Positions 1 to 9,796 of a stretch of 64,000 nt of DNA are shown in pieces. Position 1 is the first letter of the stretch. Every line of letters starts with the position of its first letter. This DNA comes from Caldilineaceae bacterium (lineage in GTDB: Bacteria > Chloroflexota > Anaerolineae > Caldilineales > Caldilineaceae), in assembly GCA_020433455.1 (NCBI GenBank), contig JAGRCP010000072.1, positions 41,384 through 105,383 of the forward strand, read 5' to 3'. Both the position numbers and the translations under genes were made by a program. The notes beneath the pieces are model-generated. The model saw nothing but the letters and a program-made list of their open reading frames with translations. It did no database searches and was not told the DNA's origin.

Positions 1-218
1 TCGACGTGGGAGCCAAATATGAGATATACAGTATCGTCAACGATCTGGCAGCAGACGGCGCGGGCGTACTCTTCATCTCGTCCGAGCTGGAAGAACTCAT
101 GGGGATGTGTGATCGCATTCTGGTCATGAGTAATGGTGAAATCCAGGCAGCATTTGATCAGGCTGAATTTGATAAAAAGAACATTTTGCGGGCCGCATTT
201 CGGGAGAACGAGACATGA
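1..218 (+). CDS. Sugar ABC transporter ATP-binding protein, C-terminal fragment
   Basis: This is the 3' end of a gene cut by the window edge. The visible ~70 residues match the end of the second nucleotide-binding domain of RbsA/XylG/MglA-type dual ATPases: DVGAKYEIY, then the switch region [16 protein letters not shown], where Ser stands in place of the switch His as is usual in the second half of this family, then the terminal strand. The protein would energise import of a monosaccharide or polyol at the inner face of the membrane. Its stop codon overlaps the ATG of the permease at 215 (ATGA), which indicates translational coupling. The N-terminal half, and any binding-protein gene, lie outside the window. 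Confidence 0.9.
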   Translation, partial: DVGAKYEIYSIVNDLAADGAGVLFISSELEELMGMCDRILVMSNGEIQAAFDQAEFDKKNILRAAFRENET

Positions 219-1231
219 AATACAGCAATCGATTGGCCCAACTGCTCCTGCAAAATATTACCTTTTTACTCTTTATCGTCGTCTTCGTGATCTTCGGCCT
301 GCTCTCACCTCGCTTCTTTACCCTTCAGACTTTCGACAATATTCTGAAGCAGGCATCCTTTATCGGCATTGTCGCGGTCGGCATGACCTTCGTCATCCTC
401 ACTGCGGGTATTGATCTGTCGGTCGGCTCCAACATGTATCTCGCCTCATCGGTCGCGGCCCTGCTCATGCAGGACTTCGGCCTGGGCGTCTTTCCGGCTC
501 TCCTAGCTTGCCTGGCCGTGGGCGCGCTCTTCGGCATCATCAACGCGCTGCTGATTACGCGGGTGCGCATCATCCCCTTCATGGCCACCCTCGGCACGAT
601 GGTGGCAGGCAAGGGATTGGGGCTGCTTCTCACCCGATCCGTAACGATTCCCGTTCCTGACGCTATGCTGAACCTGGGCCAAAGTCGCCTCTTCGGTTTT
701 CTGGCCCTACCGACGGCCATGTTTATCCTGGCCGCGATCATCGGTCACTTCATTTTGACCATGACGCCATTGGGGCGGCGCATCTACGCTGTGGGCAATG
801 ATGAGGAATCGGCCAAGAAAGCCGGCATCAACGTGCAGAGCGTTATCGGTACGGTCTACGTCATTAGCGGAATCACCGCAGCGCTGGGCGGCTTTGTGGC
901 TGTGGCCCAGCAAGGTGTGGTGATCCCTGGTTTGGGCGAAGGCTACGAATTTAACGCCATCGCTGCGGTGGTGCTAGGCGGCACCAGTCTTTTCGGCGGC
1001 GTGGGCACCGTTCTGCCGGGGACGGTGATGGGTGCGGTCCTCATTCAGATGATTCAGAGCGGGTTGGTTTATACGCGGGTAGACATCTACATTCAGCCGC
1101 TCATCATGGCCGCAATCATCTTCCTGGCCGTTTTGCTGGACGCTTTCCGCAATGTTCAATTACAAAAATTGCGCCGGCGCAACATCCGCATGGAAAAGGA
1201 TGCCTTGCCCAATGCGGCCGGCGGGGATTAA
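215..1231 (+). CDS. Ribose/xylose-type sugar ABC transporter permease
   Basis: A 338-residue polytopic protein of the BPD_transp_2 (RbsC/XylH) family. It opens with a hydrophobic segment ([20 protein letters not shown]), followed by the family signatures [17 protein letters not shown] and, near the end, [20 protein letters not shown], which in this family contribute to the pore and ATPase contact. Length and segment spacing are normal. It overlaps the upstream ATPase by four bases and is followed 13 bp later by the SIS gene, so transport and catabolism are probably co-transcribed. The substrate cannot be read from the sequence. The downstream kinases and dehydrogenase suggest a polyol or ketose. 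Confidence 0.92.
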   Translation: MKYSNRLAQLLLQNITFLLFIVVFVIFGLLSPRFFTLQTFDNILKQASFIGIVAVGMTFVILTAGIDLSVGSNMYLASSVAALLMQDFGLGVFPALLACLAVGALFGIINALLITRVRIIPFMATLGTMVAGKGLGLLLTRSVTIPVPDAMLNLGQSRLFGFLALPTAMFILAAIIGHFILTMTPLGRRIYAVGNDEESAKKAGINVQSVIGTVYVISGITAALGGFVAVAQQGVVIPGLGEGYEFNAIAAVVLGGTSLFGGVGTVLPGTVMGAVLIQMIQSGLVYTRVDIYIQPLIMAAIIFLAVLLDAFRNVQLQKLRRRNIRMEKDALPNAAGGD

Positions 1232-1244
1232 AAAGGAAGATTTG

Positions 1245-1853
1245 ATGAATCGCCAATCTATTTTGTCCGAAGCCCGGGCGCTCATCCGGGCCGAGGCAGC
1301 AGCCGTTGTGGCTACGGCGGAACAGCTCGATGATCAGTTCATCGACGCAGTGGAGATACTCAACGCCTGCGCGGGCGTCATCATGACGACGGGGTCAGGC
1401 ACGTCGGGGACCATTGCGCGCCGCTTGGGTCACCTCCTCGCCACCACCGGCTCCCATGCATTCTTCGTCCATCCGGCTGATGCGCTGCACGGGCCATCGG
1501 CCGCAGTGCAGCCGGGAGACGTACTCGTTGCCCTCTCCAAAGCGGGCCGCAGCGCCGAAATCAACGACTTTGCGCGCGTAACCAGGGAGCGGGGCGGCCA
1601 GGTCATCAGCCTGACCTGGCAACCTGACTCACCGCTGGGTAAAATGAGCAATGTGGTGCTGGCTCAGCCTAAGCTGGCTGAGGCGGAAGGCGACGGCATC
1701 TACCCCATGGGCAGCACGCTGTCCGCCGGTGCGCTCTGCGATGCACTCTGTCTGGCCGTAAAAAAGCTGCGCGGTTTTGATGATGCGACATTGACCCAAA
1801 CCCATCCTTCCGGTGCAACGGCCGATTTGGTGCGCGATTCGGCCCGATCATAG
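1245..1853 (+). CDS. SIS-domain sugar-phosphate isomerase (KdsD/KpsF-like, no CBS domains)
   Basis: The chosen start is ATG 1245, preceded by AAAAGGAAG, giving 202 residues; a longer reading from 1152 runs back into the permease gene. The SIS fold shows TTGSGTSG (res. 48-55) and the phosphosugar loop [11 protein letters not shown] (96-106). Near the C-terminus THPSG (His ~187) resembles the catalytic-His motif THPGG of arabinose-5-phosphate isomerases (KdsD/KpsF/GutQ), but the tandem CBS domains of those enzymes are missing. A ketose/aldose phosphate isomerase role is therefore likely, probably acting on the product of one of the two FGGY kinases that follow. A 6-phospho-3-hexuloisomerase (HxlB-like) is the main alternative. 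The FGGY gene starts 8 bp after its stop. Confidence 0.8.
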   Translation: MNRQSILSEARALIRAEAAAVVATAEQLDDQFIDAVEILNACAGVIMTTGSGTSGTIARRLGHLLATTGSHAFFVHPADALHGPSAAVQPGDVLVALSKAGRSAEINDFARVTRERGGQVISLTWQPDSPLGKMSNVVLAQPKLAEAEGDGIYPMGSTLSAGALCDALCLAVKKLRGFDDATLTQTHPSGATADLVRDSARS

Positions 1854-1861
1854 AGGCAACT

Positions 1862-3421
1862 ATGCCTGACTATTTACTCGGTATCGATTATGGAACCGGC
1901 GGAGCCAAGGCCTGCATTATCGACCAGGACGGGGCTGTGCTGACCCGGGCCTTTGAAGAATATCCACTCTTCCACGATCTGCCCGGCTGGTCTGAACACG
2001 ACGCGCCTCGATACTGGCGTATGGGCTGCGACATAATCCGCCAATGCCTGAGCGGGGCAGCGATCGACCCGCACCATGTACGCGGCGTCGCCGTCTCGTC
2101 GGCCTTACCCTCGCTGGTAATGGTGGACAGCGCAGGTGAGCCCATTGCCCGGGCATACAATCTGCTGGACCGGCGCGCCGTCAAAGAAGTAGCGTGGCTC
2201 AAAGAAACCGTGGGCGAAGCGCGCATCCGGCAGCTTACCGGCAACCGCATCGAAGACCATCCCATCCTCGTCAACCTGCTGTGGGAACAGCGCAACCGTC
2301 CGGACGTCTATGTACGTATGGACAAAGCGTTGACCATTGACGGCTTTATCACGCGCAAGCTCACGGGCGAGTCGGTGGTCAGTTATGGCGGTGCAGCCTT
2401 TTACGGCGTGGCTTACGATCTGCTCAACAATCGCTTCGATGAAGAGTTGCTGGATGAATTAGGCGTCTCGCCCGAGCGGCTGCCTGCGCTTTATCCCTCC
2501 GAAGCGATTATCGGCCAGGTAACCGATGAAGCGGCTGCGGCTACGGGGCTGGCTCCGGGCACGCCGGTTGCGGCCGGGCAGGTAGACTTCAATGCTTCCT
2601 GTATCGCTGCGGGGATCACCGAGCCGGGCGATATCATGAGTAATCTGGGTACGGTGGGCAACTTCGGCGTCATCCACACCAGCCGGGATTTCAACTTTTC
2701 AGCGGTGGGGCTGGCCATGATCAATCTGGCCTTTACCATTGATGGCACGAATCGCTACATCACCATTCCGTCCACCGCGACCGGCGGGCAAATTCTGCGT
2801 TATTTTCGGGATGAGTTCGGACAGTTTGAACAGGCGGCGGCCAAACGCAAGGGCGTATCCGTCTACGATCTCTTTAATGCGCAAGCCGCCAATGTTCCGC
2901 CGGGCAGCGAAGGGTTGATTATTCTGCCCTACCTGGCAGGCGAGCGGACGCCCATCTGGGATGCAGCGGCGCGCGGCGTGGTCTTTGGCCTTTCCCTCTC
3001 CCACGGCAAAGGCCACATCGTGCGGGCGGCAATGGAAGGCGTGGCCTATGCGCTTTACGACTCTTTTCGCCTCATCGTAGAGTCGGGACTGCCTATCAGC
3101 TATCCGCTGGTCATGAATGAGGGCGGAGCGGTAAGCGATCTCTGGCGGCAAATCATCACGGATGTCTTTAACGTGCCCACGGTGCTGGTCAAGCAGCGCG
3201 TAGGCGCACCGTTGGGCGACGCTATCCTGGCGGGCGTTGCAACGGGCGTATTTCCCGATTACTCTGTGGCCAAGGCGTGGGCTGAATATGCTGCTCCCAT
3301 GGAGCCTGACGCTGATAATCATGCCTGCTATCAGGAGTATTTCGCACTTTATAAACAGCTTTATGGACAGACGAAAGACAGCTTTAAAGTGCTGGCGGAA
3401 TTGCGTGGGAAATATGCATAA
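1862..3421 (+). CDS. FGGY-family carbohydrate kinase (xylulokinase-like), first copy
   Basis: A 519-residue kinase with the two-domain FGGY fold. The N-terminal phosphate-binding loop is [13 protein letters not shown] (res. 5-17). The likely catalytic base is D242 in [11 protein letters not shown], which replaces the more common GGGDQ context. The C-terminal ATP-binding part holds [14 protein letters not shown] and [14 protein letters not shown]. It should phosphorylate a ketose or polyol in the cytoplasm after uptake. The start follows AGAGGC with short spacing. It is one of two FGGY kinases in this operon, divergent enough that a recent duplication is unlikely, so the two probably act on different substrates or steps. 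Substrate is unassigned; the length suits the xylulokinase/ribulokinase group. Confidence 0.88.
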   Translation: MPDYLLGIDYGTGGAKACIIDQDGAVLTRAFEEYPLFHDLPGWSEHDAPRYWRMGCDIIRQCLSGAAIDPHHVRGVAVSSALPSLVMVDSAGEPIARAYNLLDRRAVKEVAWLKETVGEARIRQLTGNRIEDHPILVNLLWEQRNRPDVYVRMDKALTIDGFITRKLTGESVVSYGGAAFYGVAYDLLNNRFDEELLDELGVSPERLPALYPSEAIIGQVTDEAAAATGLAPGTPVAAGQVDFNASCIAAGITEPGDIMSNLGTVGNFGVIHTSRDFNFSAVGLAMINLAFTIDGTNRYITIPSTATGGQILRYFRDEFGQFEQAAAKRKGVSVYDLFNAQAANVPPGSEGLIILPYLAGERTPIWDAAARGVVFGLSLSHGKGHIVRAAMEGVAYALYDSFRLIVESGLPISYPLVMNEGGAVSDLWRQIITDVFNVPTVLVKQRVGAPLGDAILAGVATGVFPDYSVAKAWAEYAAPMEPDADNHACYQEYFALYKQLYGQTKDSFKVLAELRGKYA

Positions 3422-3467
3422 CAGCATGCGTGAAAGTTAAAGATTTCAAATTGGAAGGACAAAAAGA

Positions 3468-4514
3468 ATGAAAACCGCGGTACAAACGGGACCTCGCACG
3501 CTCGAAGTGCGGGAAGTCGCCGAACCGACCTTACCGGATGACGGCCTGATTCTGCACGTCAAGGCCGTTGGCGTCTGCGGGTCGGACCTGCGGCGCTGGC
3601 GACAGGGCGTTGACGCAAACGAGTTTGTGCCCGGCCATGAGGTGGCCGGAGTAGTGGAAGCGGTCGGGCCGGACGTCACGCACTTTCGGGCGGGTGACCG
3701 GCTGGCCGTCGCACCCGACATTCATTGCAACCAATGCTGGTATTGTCAGCGGGGCCTCTATAACCTATGCGACAATATGCGCTTTCTGGGTATTTCACCT
3801 GAATTTCCCGGCGGCTTTGCCGAGAAATTAGTGCTGCCCAACGCAGTCCTGACCCGAGGCATTGTGCACGCTATTCCTGACGGATTAGGCTACGATATAG
3901 CAGCAATGGCGGAGCCGTGCTCATCGGTGCTGGCAGCGCACGCCAAAACCAACACCAGCCTCAACGATTTTGTAGTTATTATCGGCGCAGGGCCCATCGG
4001 CGTCCTGCTAGCGGCAACTGCGCAACTGCGCGGCGCCCGCGCCGTCATCGTCGTGCGTAGCGAGACGCGACGGCGCCTGGTCGAACGCTTTTCGCCCGAC
4101 GCCATCATCGACCTGCGGACGGACGACATGATCGAAAAGACGCAGCAACTAACCGAAGGACGGGGTGCGGATATTGTCATCTGCGCCAATCCTGACGTGG
4201 CCACCCAGACCGCCGCGGTCCACATGACGCGTAAGGGTGGCAAAATTGTCCTCTTCGGCGGCGTCCCCAAATCGAACCCTATGGCGTCTCTGGACAGCAA
4301 CCTGCTCCACTACGGCGAACGGGAAGTCATCGGCTCCTTCTCCTATCACCCAACCATGCATGCATTGGCGCTGGACCTGTACCGGCAGGGAGCGCTGCCC
4401 ATCGAATGCCTTATCACCCACCGCTTTCCGCTGGATGATGTGGCCGCTGCCTTCGAAACCGCTAACGACGGCGTAGGTCTAAAGGTGCTGGTTGAACCGG
4501 AGGCAATTGGGTGA
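3468..4514 (+). CDS. Zinc-dependent medium-chain alcohol/polyol dehydrogenase
   Basis: A 348-residue MDR dehydrogenase. Catalytic zinc ligands are visible as C37 (VCGSD) and H57-E58 (PGHEVAG). The structural zinc lobe has C87, C90, C93 and C101 ([16 protein letters not shown]). The Rossmann nucleotide loop GAGPIG is at 173-178. The architecture fits sorbitol, xylitol, L-threonine or galactitol dehydrogenases that oxidise a secondary alcohol to a ketone with NAD(P). It sits between two FGGY kinases behind a clear GGAAGGAC ribosome-binding site. The simplest reading is that it converts the imported polyol to a ketose, or a sugar to its keto form, for phosphorylation by a neighbouring kinase. 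The exact substrate is not determined. Confidence 0.9.
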   Translation: MKTAVQTGPRTLEVREVAEPTLPDDGLILHVKAVGVCGSDLRRWRQGVDANEFVPGHEVAGVVEAVGPDVTHFRAGDRLAVAPDIHCNQCWYCQRGLYNLCDNMRFLGISPEFPGGFAEKLVLPNAVLTRGIVHAIPDGLGYDIAAMAEPCSSVLAAHAKTNTSLNDFVVIIGAGPIGVLLAATAQLRGARAVIVVRSETRRRLVERFSPDAIIDLRTDDMIEKTQQLTEGRGADIVICANPDVATQTAAVHMTRKGGKIVLFGGVPKSNPMASLDSNLLHYGEREVIGSFSYHPTMHALALDLYRQGALPIECLITHRFPLDDVAAAFETANDGVGLKVLVEPEAIG

Positions 4515-4559
4515 AGTTACAGGAAAAATCGCTCAATTTCTGATCCCCGAGGTCCCATT

Positions 4560-6077
4560 ATGTCTCTTATCGGACTCGACATCGGCACAACCAGTTGCAA
4601 AGCTATCATCTTCCGTGAAGACGGTAATATTATCAGCCAGGCAGTGCGCGAATACAGCATCATCACACCGCGTCCCGGCTGGGCAGAGCAGGACGCCGAA
4701 GAAGTCTGGTCGCTTGCCTGGTCTGCCCTGCAAGAAGCCGTGGCCGGTGCACGCTCCGATCCGCCTGTCGCGCTGGCCCTTTCCTGTCAGGGCGAGGCCG
4801 TCATGCCCGTAGATAGCACGGGGCGCGCACTTCGGCCCATGATCCTGGGTATGGATACGCGCACTATTGATGAGAATCAGTGGCTGGATAAAACGTTTGG
4901 CGGCGAGACGCTATTCATGCGTACAGGAATGCCGCTCCACACGATCAACACCCTGCCCAAGCTGCTCTGGCTCCAGCAGCATGAGCCGGAATTGTGGGCG
5001 CGAGCGGAACGATTTCTACTCTACGAGGACTTCTTTTTACAGCGGCTGGGCGGCGAGGCTGTCATCAGTCCCTGTCTGGTTTCGCGCACCCAAATGGTCA
5101 ATCTGCAGACGGGATCCTGGGCCTATGATCTGCTGGACGCCTGCGCCATTGATCCGGGACGCTTGGCCCGCATTGGCCCGCTGGATGGCAGTCCTGTAGG
5201 CATGCTGCGGCCAGCGTTACGCAGACATCTCGGTCTGGAGCACGATGTCCTATTGGTGGGCGGCGGTCATGATCAAGCCTGCGCTGCGCTGGGTAGCGGC
5301 GTCATCGCGCCGGGTGCGGGCATGGTCTCTACGGGTACGGCTGAAGTAGTGGAAGTGGTAATGGGCAATCCGGTCCTCACGCCCGCCCTGAGCGACGGCG
5401 GCATCTCCGTCTATCGTCACGTGGCGCCGGATCGCTTTCTCGCTATGACGCTTAACCATAGCGGCGGGTTGTTGCTGCGCTGGTTCCGGGATCGATTTTG
5501 CGAGCCGCAGATGATTGCTGCGCAAGAAGCAGGCGAAGACGCGTACGACCGTATGCTTGTCGGCGCGCCTGACGGACCGACAGACCTGTTTGTCCTTCCC
5601 CATTTTGCCGGCAGCGGGACGCCGACGCTGGACTCATTATCACGAGGCGCGATCCTGGGCCTCACCTTCAGCGCAGATCGGCCGACTGTGGCCAAGGCTA
5701 TTCTGGAAGGGCTTACTTTTGAGCTGCGCACCAACGTGGAGTTGTTGCGAAACGCGAACATTCCCCTCACCACGCTCCATGCGGTAGGCGGCGGCGCGCG
5801 CAGTGCATACTGGCTACAATTAAAGGCGGATATTTGCCGCGTGGATCTGCGCGTCCCGCTTGTTACAGAAGCGGCCTGCCTGGGGGCCTTCCTATTGGCA
5901 GGAGTCGGCGCAGGCGTCTATGCAGATGTGGAAGAAGGGGTTACCTGCGCCGTACGTAACGGCGACGTTTTCCGGCCTGACGCTACTCGTGTGGATGCCT
6001 ATGACGTACGCTACGAACTTTTTTCTGGTATCTATCCCCTGCTGCGTTCATTTCATCATCGCCTATCCGCCATCTAG
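4560..6077 (+). CDS. FGGY-family carbohydrate kinase (xylulokinase-like), second copy
   Basis: A 505-residue kinase with canonical motifs: [14 protein letters not shown] (res. 3-16), a [10 protein letters not shown] segment (41-50) typical of xylulokinases, a catalytic Asp at 238 in [12 protein letters not shown], and the C-terminal [13 protein letters not shown] signature. It is closer to the standard xylulokinase pattern than the first FGGY gene (1862-3421). Translation probably starts at ATG 4560 behind GAGG. It is the last gene of the operon; the next genes are convergent and a strong stem with U-tract follows at 6216-6243. Together with the dehydrogenase and the SIS protein it suggests a route from a polyol or rare sugar to a pentulose phosphate. 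Confidence 0.9.
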   Translation: MSLIGLDIGTTSCKAIIFREDGNIISQAVREYSIITPRPGWAEQDAEEVWSLAWSALQEAVAGARSDPPVALALSCQGEAVMPVDSTGRALRPMILGMDTRTIDENQWLDKTFGGETLFMRTGMPLHTINTLPKLLWLQQHEPELWARAERFLLYEDFFLQRLGGEAVISPCLVSRTQMVNLQTGSWAYDLLDACAIDPGRLARIGPLDGSPVGMLRPALRRHLGLEHDVLLVGGGHDQACAALGSGVIAPGAGMVSTGTAEVVEVVMGNPVLTPALSDGGISVYRHVAPDRFLAMTLNHSGGLLLRWFRDRFCEPQMIAAQEAGEDAYDRMLVGAPDGPTDLFVLPHFAGSGTPTLDSLSRGAILGLTFSADRPTVAKAILEGLTFELRTNVELLRNANIPLTTLHAVGGGARSAYWLQLKADICRVDLRVPLVTEAACLGAFLLAGVGAGVYADVEEGVTCAVRNGDVFRPDATRVDAYDVRYELFSGIYPLLRSFHHRLSAI

Positions 6078-6215
6078 GCCGCATATAGTTTGGGGTACGC
6101 CTTTATGCGGCAGCCGCAATTAGCGATTGGGGATCGGCTTGACGCTCTATTCAGGCAGACTGCCGAGTCATTCACCAGATGCGGCTGTCGATGGAATAAA
6201 CCAGATTTCCGCTAA

Positions 6216-6243
6216 AAACCCGCCGGACTTCCACGGCGGGTTT
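6216..6243. terminator. Bidirectional intrinsic terminator between convergent operons
   Basis: A perfect 9-bp stem (AAACCCGCC at 6216-6224 pairing with GGCGGGTTT at 6235-6243) with a 10-base loop. A-rich bases on the left and T-rich bases on the right let it act for both the kinase operon (+) and the transporter operon (-). Confidence 0.8.
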
Positions 6244-6286
6244 CTGATTCCTCATTTCTCATTCCTTCTTCCTCCTCCCTAACTCC

Positions 6287-7156
6287 TCACCCCTTCACGC
6301 CCCCATAACTGATCCCCTCAATAAAATAGCGCTGGAAGAATAGAAAAATCAGCGCCATGGGCAGGGTGGTGAGCATGGAGCCGGCCAGGAGCGCATTCCA
6401 CTGGAGGTTCTGGCCTATGCCGCCGCGCAGAAAAGCAAGCCCCAGAGGCAGGGTATAAAGCTCGGTGTTGGTGGTAATGACAATCAGAGGATGCATAAAA
6501 TCATTCCAACTGCCCTGGAATGAAAAAATGACCAAAGCGATCACCGCGGGCTGGGCCAAAGGGAGCGCAACCCGGAAGAAGGTATCAAGCCGGCTTGCGC
6601 CGTCAATACGCGCCGCCTCCTCGATTTCCACCGGCATCGATTCGAAAAATTGCTTCATCAGAAAGATGCCGAACGCCGTGACCATTTTGGGGACGATCAA
6701 ACCGGTATAGGCGTCCACCATGCCCAGCAGGCGCAAGACCATAAACATGGGGATCAGCAGCACGATACCGGGGATCATCATCGTGCCCAGCAGGGCCAGA
6801 AAGACTGCATTGCTGCCGGGAAACTTGATGCGCGACAGGGCATAGCCGGCCAGCCCGGCAAAGATCACGTTGGAAACGGTGACGATGACGGCAATGAATG
6901 CACTATTGAAAAACCAGCGCCCGACATTGAGGCCGATGAGGCGCGCATAGCCTTCGGTCGTCCACATACTGGGAATCAGACCCACGGGATCGGCATTGAT
7001 TTCGGGCAGGGTCTTGAAGCTCGTCGTCAACGCCAAAAGAAAGGGATAGATAAAGGTCAACGCCAACAAAATCAGCAGGCCATAGGACAAGACCGTGCGC
7101 ACGCGCCGCCAAACAGGCGACGGAGAGCCCACTTTAGCCATCGCTCCGGCACTCAT
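6287..7156 (-). CDS. Sugar ABC transporter permease, MalG type
   Basis: A 289-residue permease of the CUT1 family with about six membrane segments. The cytoplasmic EAA loop, which docks on the ATPase, reads [24 protein letters not shown]. The C-terminus [17 protein letters not shown] is a classic MalG-type end. The start is preceded by AGGAGAG. It lies 12 bp after the MalF-type gene and is the last gene of the disaccharide operon that includes a GH65 phosphorylase fusion. No ATPase gene is present in this cluster, so a shared MsmK/MalK-like ATPase elsewhere in the genome is probably used, as is common for CUT1 systems. Confidence 0.93.
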   Translation of the reverse strand: MSAGAMAKVGSPSPVWRRVRTVLSYGLLILLALTFIYPFLLALTTSFKTLPEINADPVGLIPSMWTTEGYARLIGLNVGRWFFNSAFIAVIVTVSNVIFAGLAGYALSRIKFPGSNAVFLALLGTMMIPGIVLLIPMFMVLRLLGMVDAYTGLIVPKMVTAFGIFLMKQFFESMPVEIEEAARIDGASRLDTFFRVALPLAQPAVIALVIFSFQGSWNDFMHPLIVITTNTELYTLPLGLAFLRGGIGQNLQWNALLAGSMLTTLPMALIFLFFQRYFIEGISYGGVKG

Positions 7157-7168
7157 TTTTATACTCTC

Positions 7169-8200
7169 CTATGCTTTTTCGCCTTCGGTAACGCGGCGTT
7201 GAATCATGGTCAGAATGAAGATGATGATAAAAAGCAGAATAGCCACGGCCAGCCCCATCCCCATTTCAAAGTTATTGAAGCCTGAACGATAGACCAGATA
7301 AGCCACGGTCAGCGTTGTCTTGGCAGGCCCGCCTGAACTCATGACGTAGACCTGGTCAAAAACCTGATAAGTGCCCATCAGGCCCAGGGTAACTACGAAA
7401 AACGTGGTGGGGCGCAGCAGAGGCAGGGTGATGCGACGAAAGATGGTCCACGTGCCGGCGCCGTCCATCTGCGCGGCTTCGTAGACCTGGGGTGGCATGT
7501 CTTGCAGGGCAGCCAGAAAAATGACCATGAGCGTGCCGATGGTGGTCCACGTGTTCATGAGCATAATGGCCAGCAGTGCAATGCTGGGACCGCTGATCCA
7601 ATCCCAGACGGAAAGCCCTAAAAGCGAAGTGTTAGCGAGCCAGGGCACGCGCTCGGAATTGACGCCCAGCCAGTTAAGCCATATGTGAAAAATGCCCCGG
7701 GCATCGGCCATCCACGCTACAGGCTTCCATGCCCCAAAAGTGACAAAAGACAAGGCTTCGTTAATCAGGCCGTCTTTCTGATAAAGGAAGAGAAAAATCA
7801 GGCTGATGGCGACGGAGGATGTGATAGCCGGGAAATAATAGGCCGTACGGAAGAAGCTCTTAAAGCGTAGAAAGCGCTGATTCACAACCACGGCCAGGAA
7901 AAGAGCCAGGGCCGTCTGCACGGGCACAACCCCCAAGGCAAAGTAGGTCGTGTTTTTGAGCGCTTTATAGAAGTCCTGTTGGCGAATACCACCGCCGAAG
8001 AGAACGTCCTGATAATTTCTTAGCCCCACAAAAGCCGCCTCACCGGGCGGACTGATGCCGTTCCAGTCCGTCAGGCTGAAATAGAGGGCGAATAGAATGG
8101 GGATGAAGACAAAAATTCCAAAGATGATGAGCGTCGGCGTCATAAAAAGCCAACCGGCGATAGCATCCTGTCTGTCCTGTTGTTTAATCCCGGTAGCCAT
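7169..8200 (-). CDS. Sugar ABC transporter permease, MalF type
   Basis: The chosen start is the ATG at 8200 ([16 protein letters not shown]), which has GGGGGGAAT just upstream; an in-frame ATG 24 codons earlier adds a leader not typical of the family. The 343-residue protein has the short-N-terminus CUT1 layout with about six membrane helices and the EAA loop [26 protein letters not shown]. It pairs with the MalG-type subunit to form the channel for an oligosaccharide delivered by the lipoprotein encoded upstream (8319-9596). The ~100-residue region between the first helices, including [18 protein letters not shown], is probably an external loop and is somewhat longer than usual. Confidence 0.92.
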   Translation of the reverse strand: MATGIKQQDRQDAIAGWLFMTPTLIIFGIFVFIPILFALYFSLTDWNGISPPGEAAFVGLRNYQDVLFGGGIRQQDFYKALKNTTYFALGVVPVQTALALFLAVVVNQRFLRFKSFFRTAYYFPAITSSVAISLIFLFLYQKDGLINEALSFVTFGAWKPVAWMADARGIFHIWLNWLGVNSERVPWLANTSLLGLSVWDWISGPSIALLAIMLMNTWTTIGTLMVIFLAALQDMPPQVYEAAQMDGAGTWTIFRRITLPLLRPTTFFVVTLGLMGTYQVFDQVYVMSSGGPAKTTLTVAYLVYRSGFNNFEMGMGLAVAILLFIIIFILTMIQRRVTEGEKA

Positions 8201-8318
8201 GATTCCCCCCGAAGAAGTAGCAATAGACCGTGGGTGGAGCGGATGCAACAGGTATAGACGGTTCAGATACAAAACGCGTCAAAACCTGCTGCATCCGCCG
8301 GATTAGCGGTCTACTGTT

Positions 8319-9596
8319 TTAGCGGTTCAGAACCTCGGTCCCGACAGTTTCGGTATCAGACAGAACGGCGTCAACGCTCTTCGTACCGGCCATGGCTTCC
8401 TGCAAGCCGGAGTTGAACGTGTCCAGTACATCCGAAAAGCCGGGGCGGAATTGCCACGGATAGGCGTATTCCGCGCCGTTGAGGAAAGCTTCCTGGTCCG
8501 GATACTGCTCCAGCCAGCCATCACGCAGGCTGGCCCGGGTAGGCATGGCCAGGCCCAGATCGGTCCACGCGGCCATACCGGTTTCGTTGGTCAGCAGGTT
8601 AACCGCCTGGGAAGCGGCTTCGGAGTTCTTGCCGTTGGCAGGGATGTCGTAACAGACGGTAAAAGAGAGTGTAGCTTTACCGGCCGGACCGGCCGGCAGC
8701 TCCGCCACAGCAAAGTTGATGTCCGGAAATTGATCGGTCATGAAGGGCATAATCCAGTTGCCTTCGATGGTCATGGCGGCTGCGCCCTGGCCGAAAGCCT
8801 CGCCATTCCAACCCGCGCTCAGATCCGCCGGCTGGGCGGCAAAACCGTCCTGCACCAGCCCGACGTAAAACGCCAACGCTTCCTGGGCTTCAGGGCTGTT
8901 GATAGTCATCGCGGTAAAGTCGTCATTCACGACGGAACCGCCGGCCTGATAGAGGAAGGCCAACCAGCGCGCCATGTCCGGGCTCAGCGCGAGGCCCACA
9001 ACGCCGTTCTCTGCGTCGGTCAGCGCTTCGGCCGCGGCATGCAGATCATCCCACGTCCAGTCGGTTGTAGGATATTCCAGGCCGGCCGCATCAAACATAT
9101 CGGTGTTGTAGATGAGCCCCAGGGTGCTGAAATCCTTGGGCGGACAGTAGAATTCGCCGTCGCTGGAGAAGGCTTCTCGCAGGTTGGGGTAGAAATCATC
9201 CGGGTTTTCAATGTTCTGCACCGGAATCACGGAGCCGGAGGCCACCAGGTCAGGGAACTTAAACGAGTCGATGTAGAAGACATCCGGCGGCGCGCCGCCG
9301 GCCATCGACGTTTGCAGCTTGGTGTCGTAATCCGGTACCAGATTCATGGTCAGGGTGAAGCCGTCCTGCGCTTCATTAATGTTATCCACAACCGATTGCA
9401 GGCGGTCATTCTCCGCTTCCGAGCTGGCCCAACCCATGAGCTGAAGCTCCACCGCGCCGGAGGCTGCGTCGCCTGAGGCGGCATCACTGCCGGCTGCGGC
9501 ATCGCTGCCCGATTCCACCGGCGCCCCGCTGCATGCGGCCAGCAACGCCACGGTCAGCAGCGCAACCAGCCCCAAAACTACTCGACGAGCTTGCAT
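8319..9596 (-). CDS. Extracellular sugar-binding lipoprotein (CUT1 family)
   Basis: The start is set at ATG 9596 ([11 protein letters not shown]), behind AAGGAG; the longer reading lacks a sensible signal. The leader ends in the lipobox LLAAC, with Cys as the acylation site, followed by a Ser/Asp/Ala-rich linker before the binding domain, a style repeated in other lipoproteins here. The ~425-residue protein matches the MalE-like SBP family ([30 protein letters not shown], and [11 protein letters not shown] near the ligand cleft). It should capture a disaccharide outside the cell for the MalF/MalG pair encoded downstream. The GH65/beta-PGM gene upstream suggests an alpha-glucobiose such as maltose, kojibiose, nigerose or trehalose. 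Confidence 0.93.
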   Translation of the reverse strand: MQARRVVLGLVALLTVALLAACSGAPVESGSDAAAGSDAASGDAASGAVELQLMGWASSEAENDRLQSVVDNINEAQDGFTLTMNLVPDYDTKLQTSMAGGAPPDVFYIDSFKFPDLVASGSVIPVQNIENPDDFYPNLREAFSSDGEFYCPPKDFSTLGLIYNTDMFDAAGLEYPTTDWTWDDLHAAAEALTDAENGVVGLALSPDMARWLAFLYQAGGSVVNDDFTAMTINSPEAQEALAFYVGLVQDGFAAQPADLSAGWNGEAFGQGAAAMTIEGNWIMPFMTDQFPDINFAVAELPAGPAGKATLSFTVCYDIPANGKNSEAASQAVNLLTNETGMAAWTDLGLAMPTRASLRDGWLEQYPDQEAFLNGAEYAYPWQFRPGFSDVLDTFNSGLQEAMAGTKSVDAVLSDTETVGTEVLNR

Positions 9597-9703
9597 GTTT
9601 TTCTCCTTGTAATGAGATGTGTGATGGAATAACGAACCGAAACAGATCAAAATCATGATACGTGCGTTCGTGATGCGTAATTAACTGTCCGCCAATACCA
9701 ACG

Positions 9704-9785
9704 ATCTAAAATTCCGGCGGAAATAAACCGACAGCTCTCACCAGAGGCAGAAAGCCCTGATTTACGCTGAATATACCGGCCGGGC
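9704..9785 (-). repeat. Dispersed imperfect palindrome, copy D
   Basis: An ~82-bp copy of the window-wide repeat, lying between the GH65 fusion and the binding-protein gene. On the minus strand it carries the shared blocks AAATCAGGGC, TTTCTGCCT, GCTGTCGGTTTATTTCC and GCCGGAATTTTAG. The right end is well kept, the left end is more diverged. Confidence 0.75.
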
Positions 9786-9796
9786 TGCGCCATGCC

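Noticed and set aside
6078..6215. Another copy of the dispersed palindrome before the terminator
   Set aside because: Only short matches (GATTTCCGC, GAATAAACC) in the wrong order; not enough to call a copy.
8451..9476. 341-codon open frame on the plus strand opposite the binding-protein gene
   Set aside because: It is exactly antisense to a clear lipoprotein gene, has no recognisable motif or ribosome-binding site, and such long shadow frames are common in GC-rich coding DNA.
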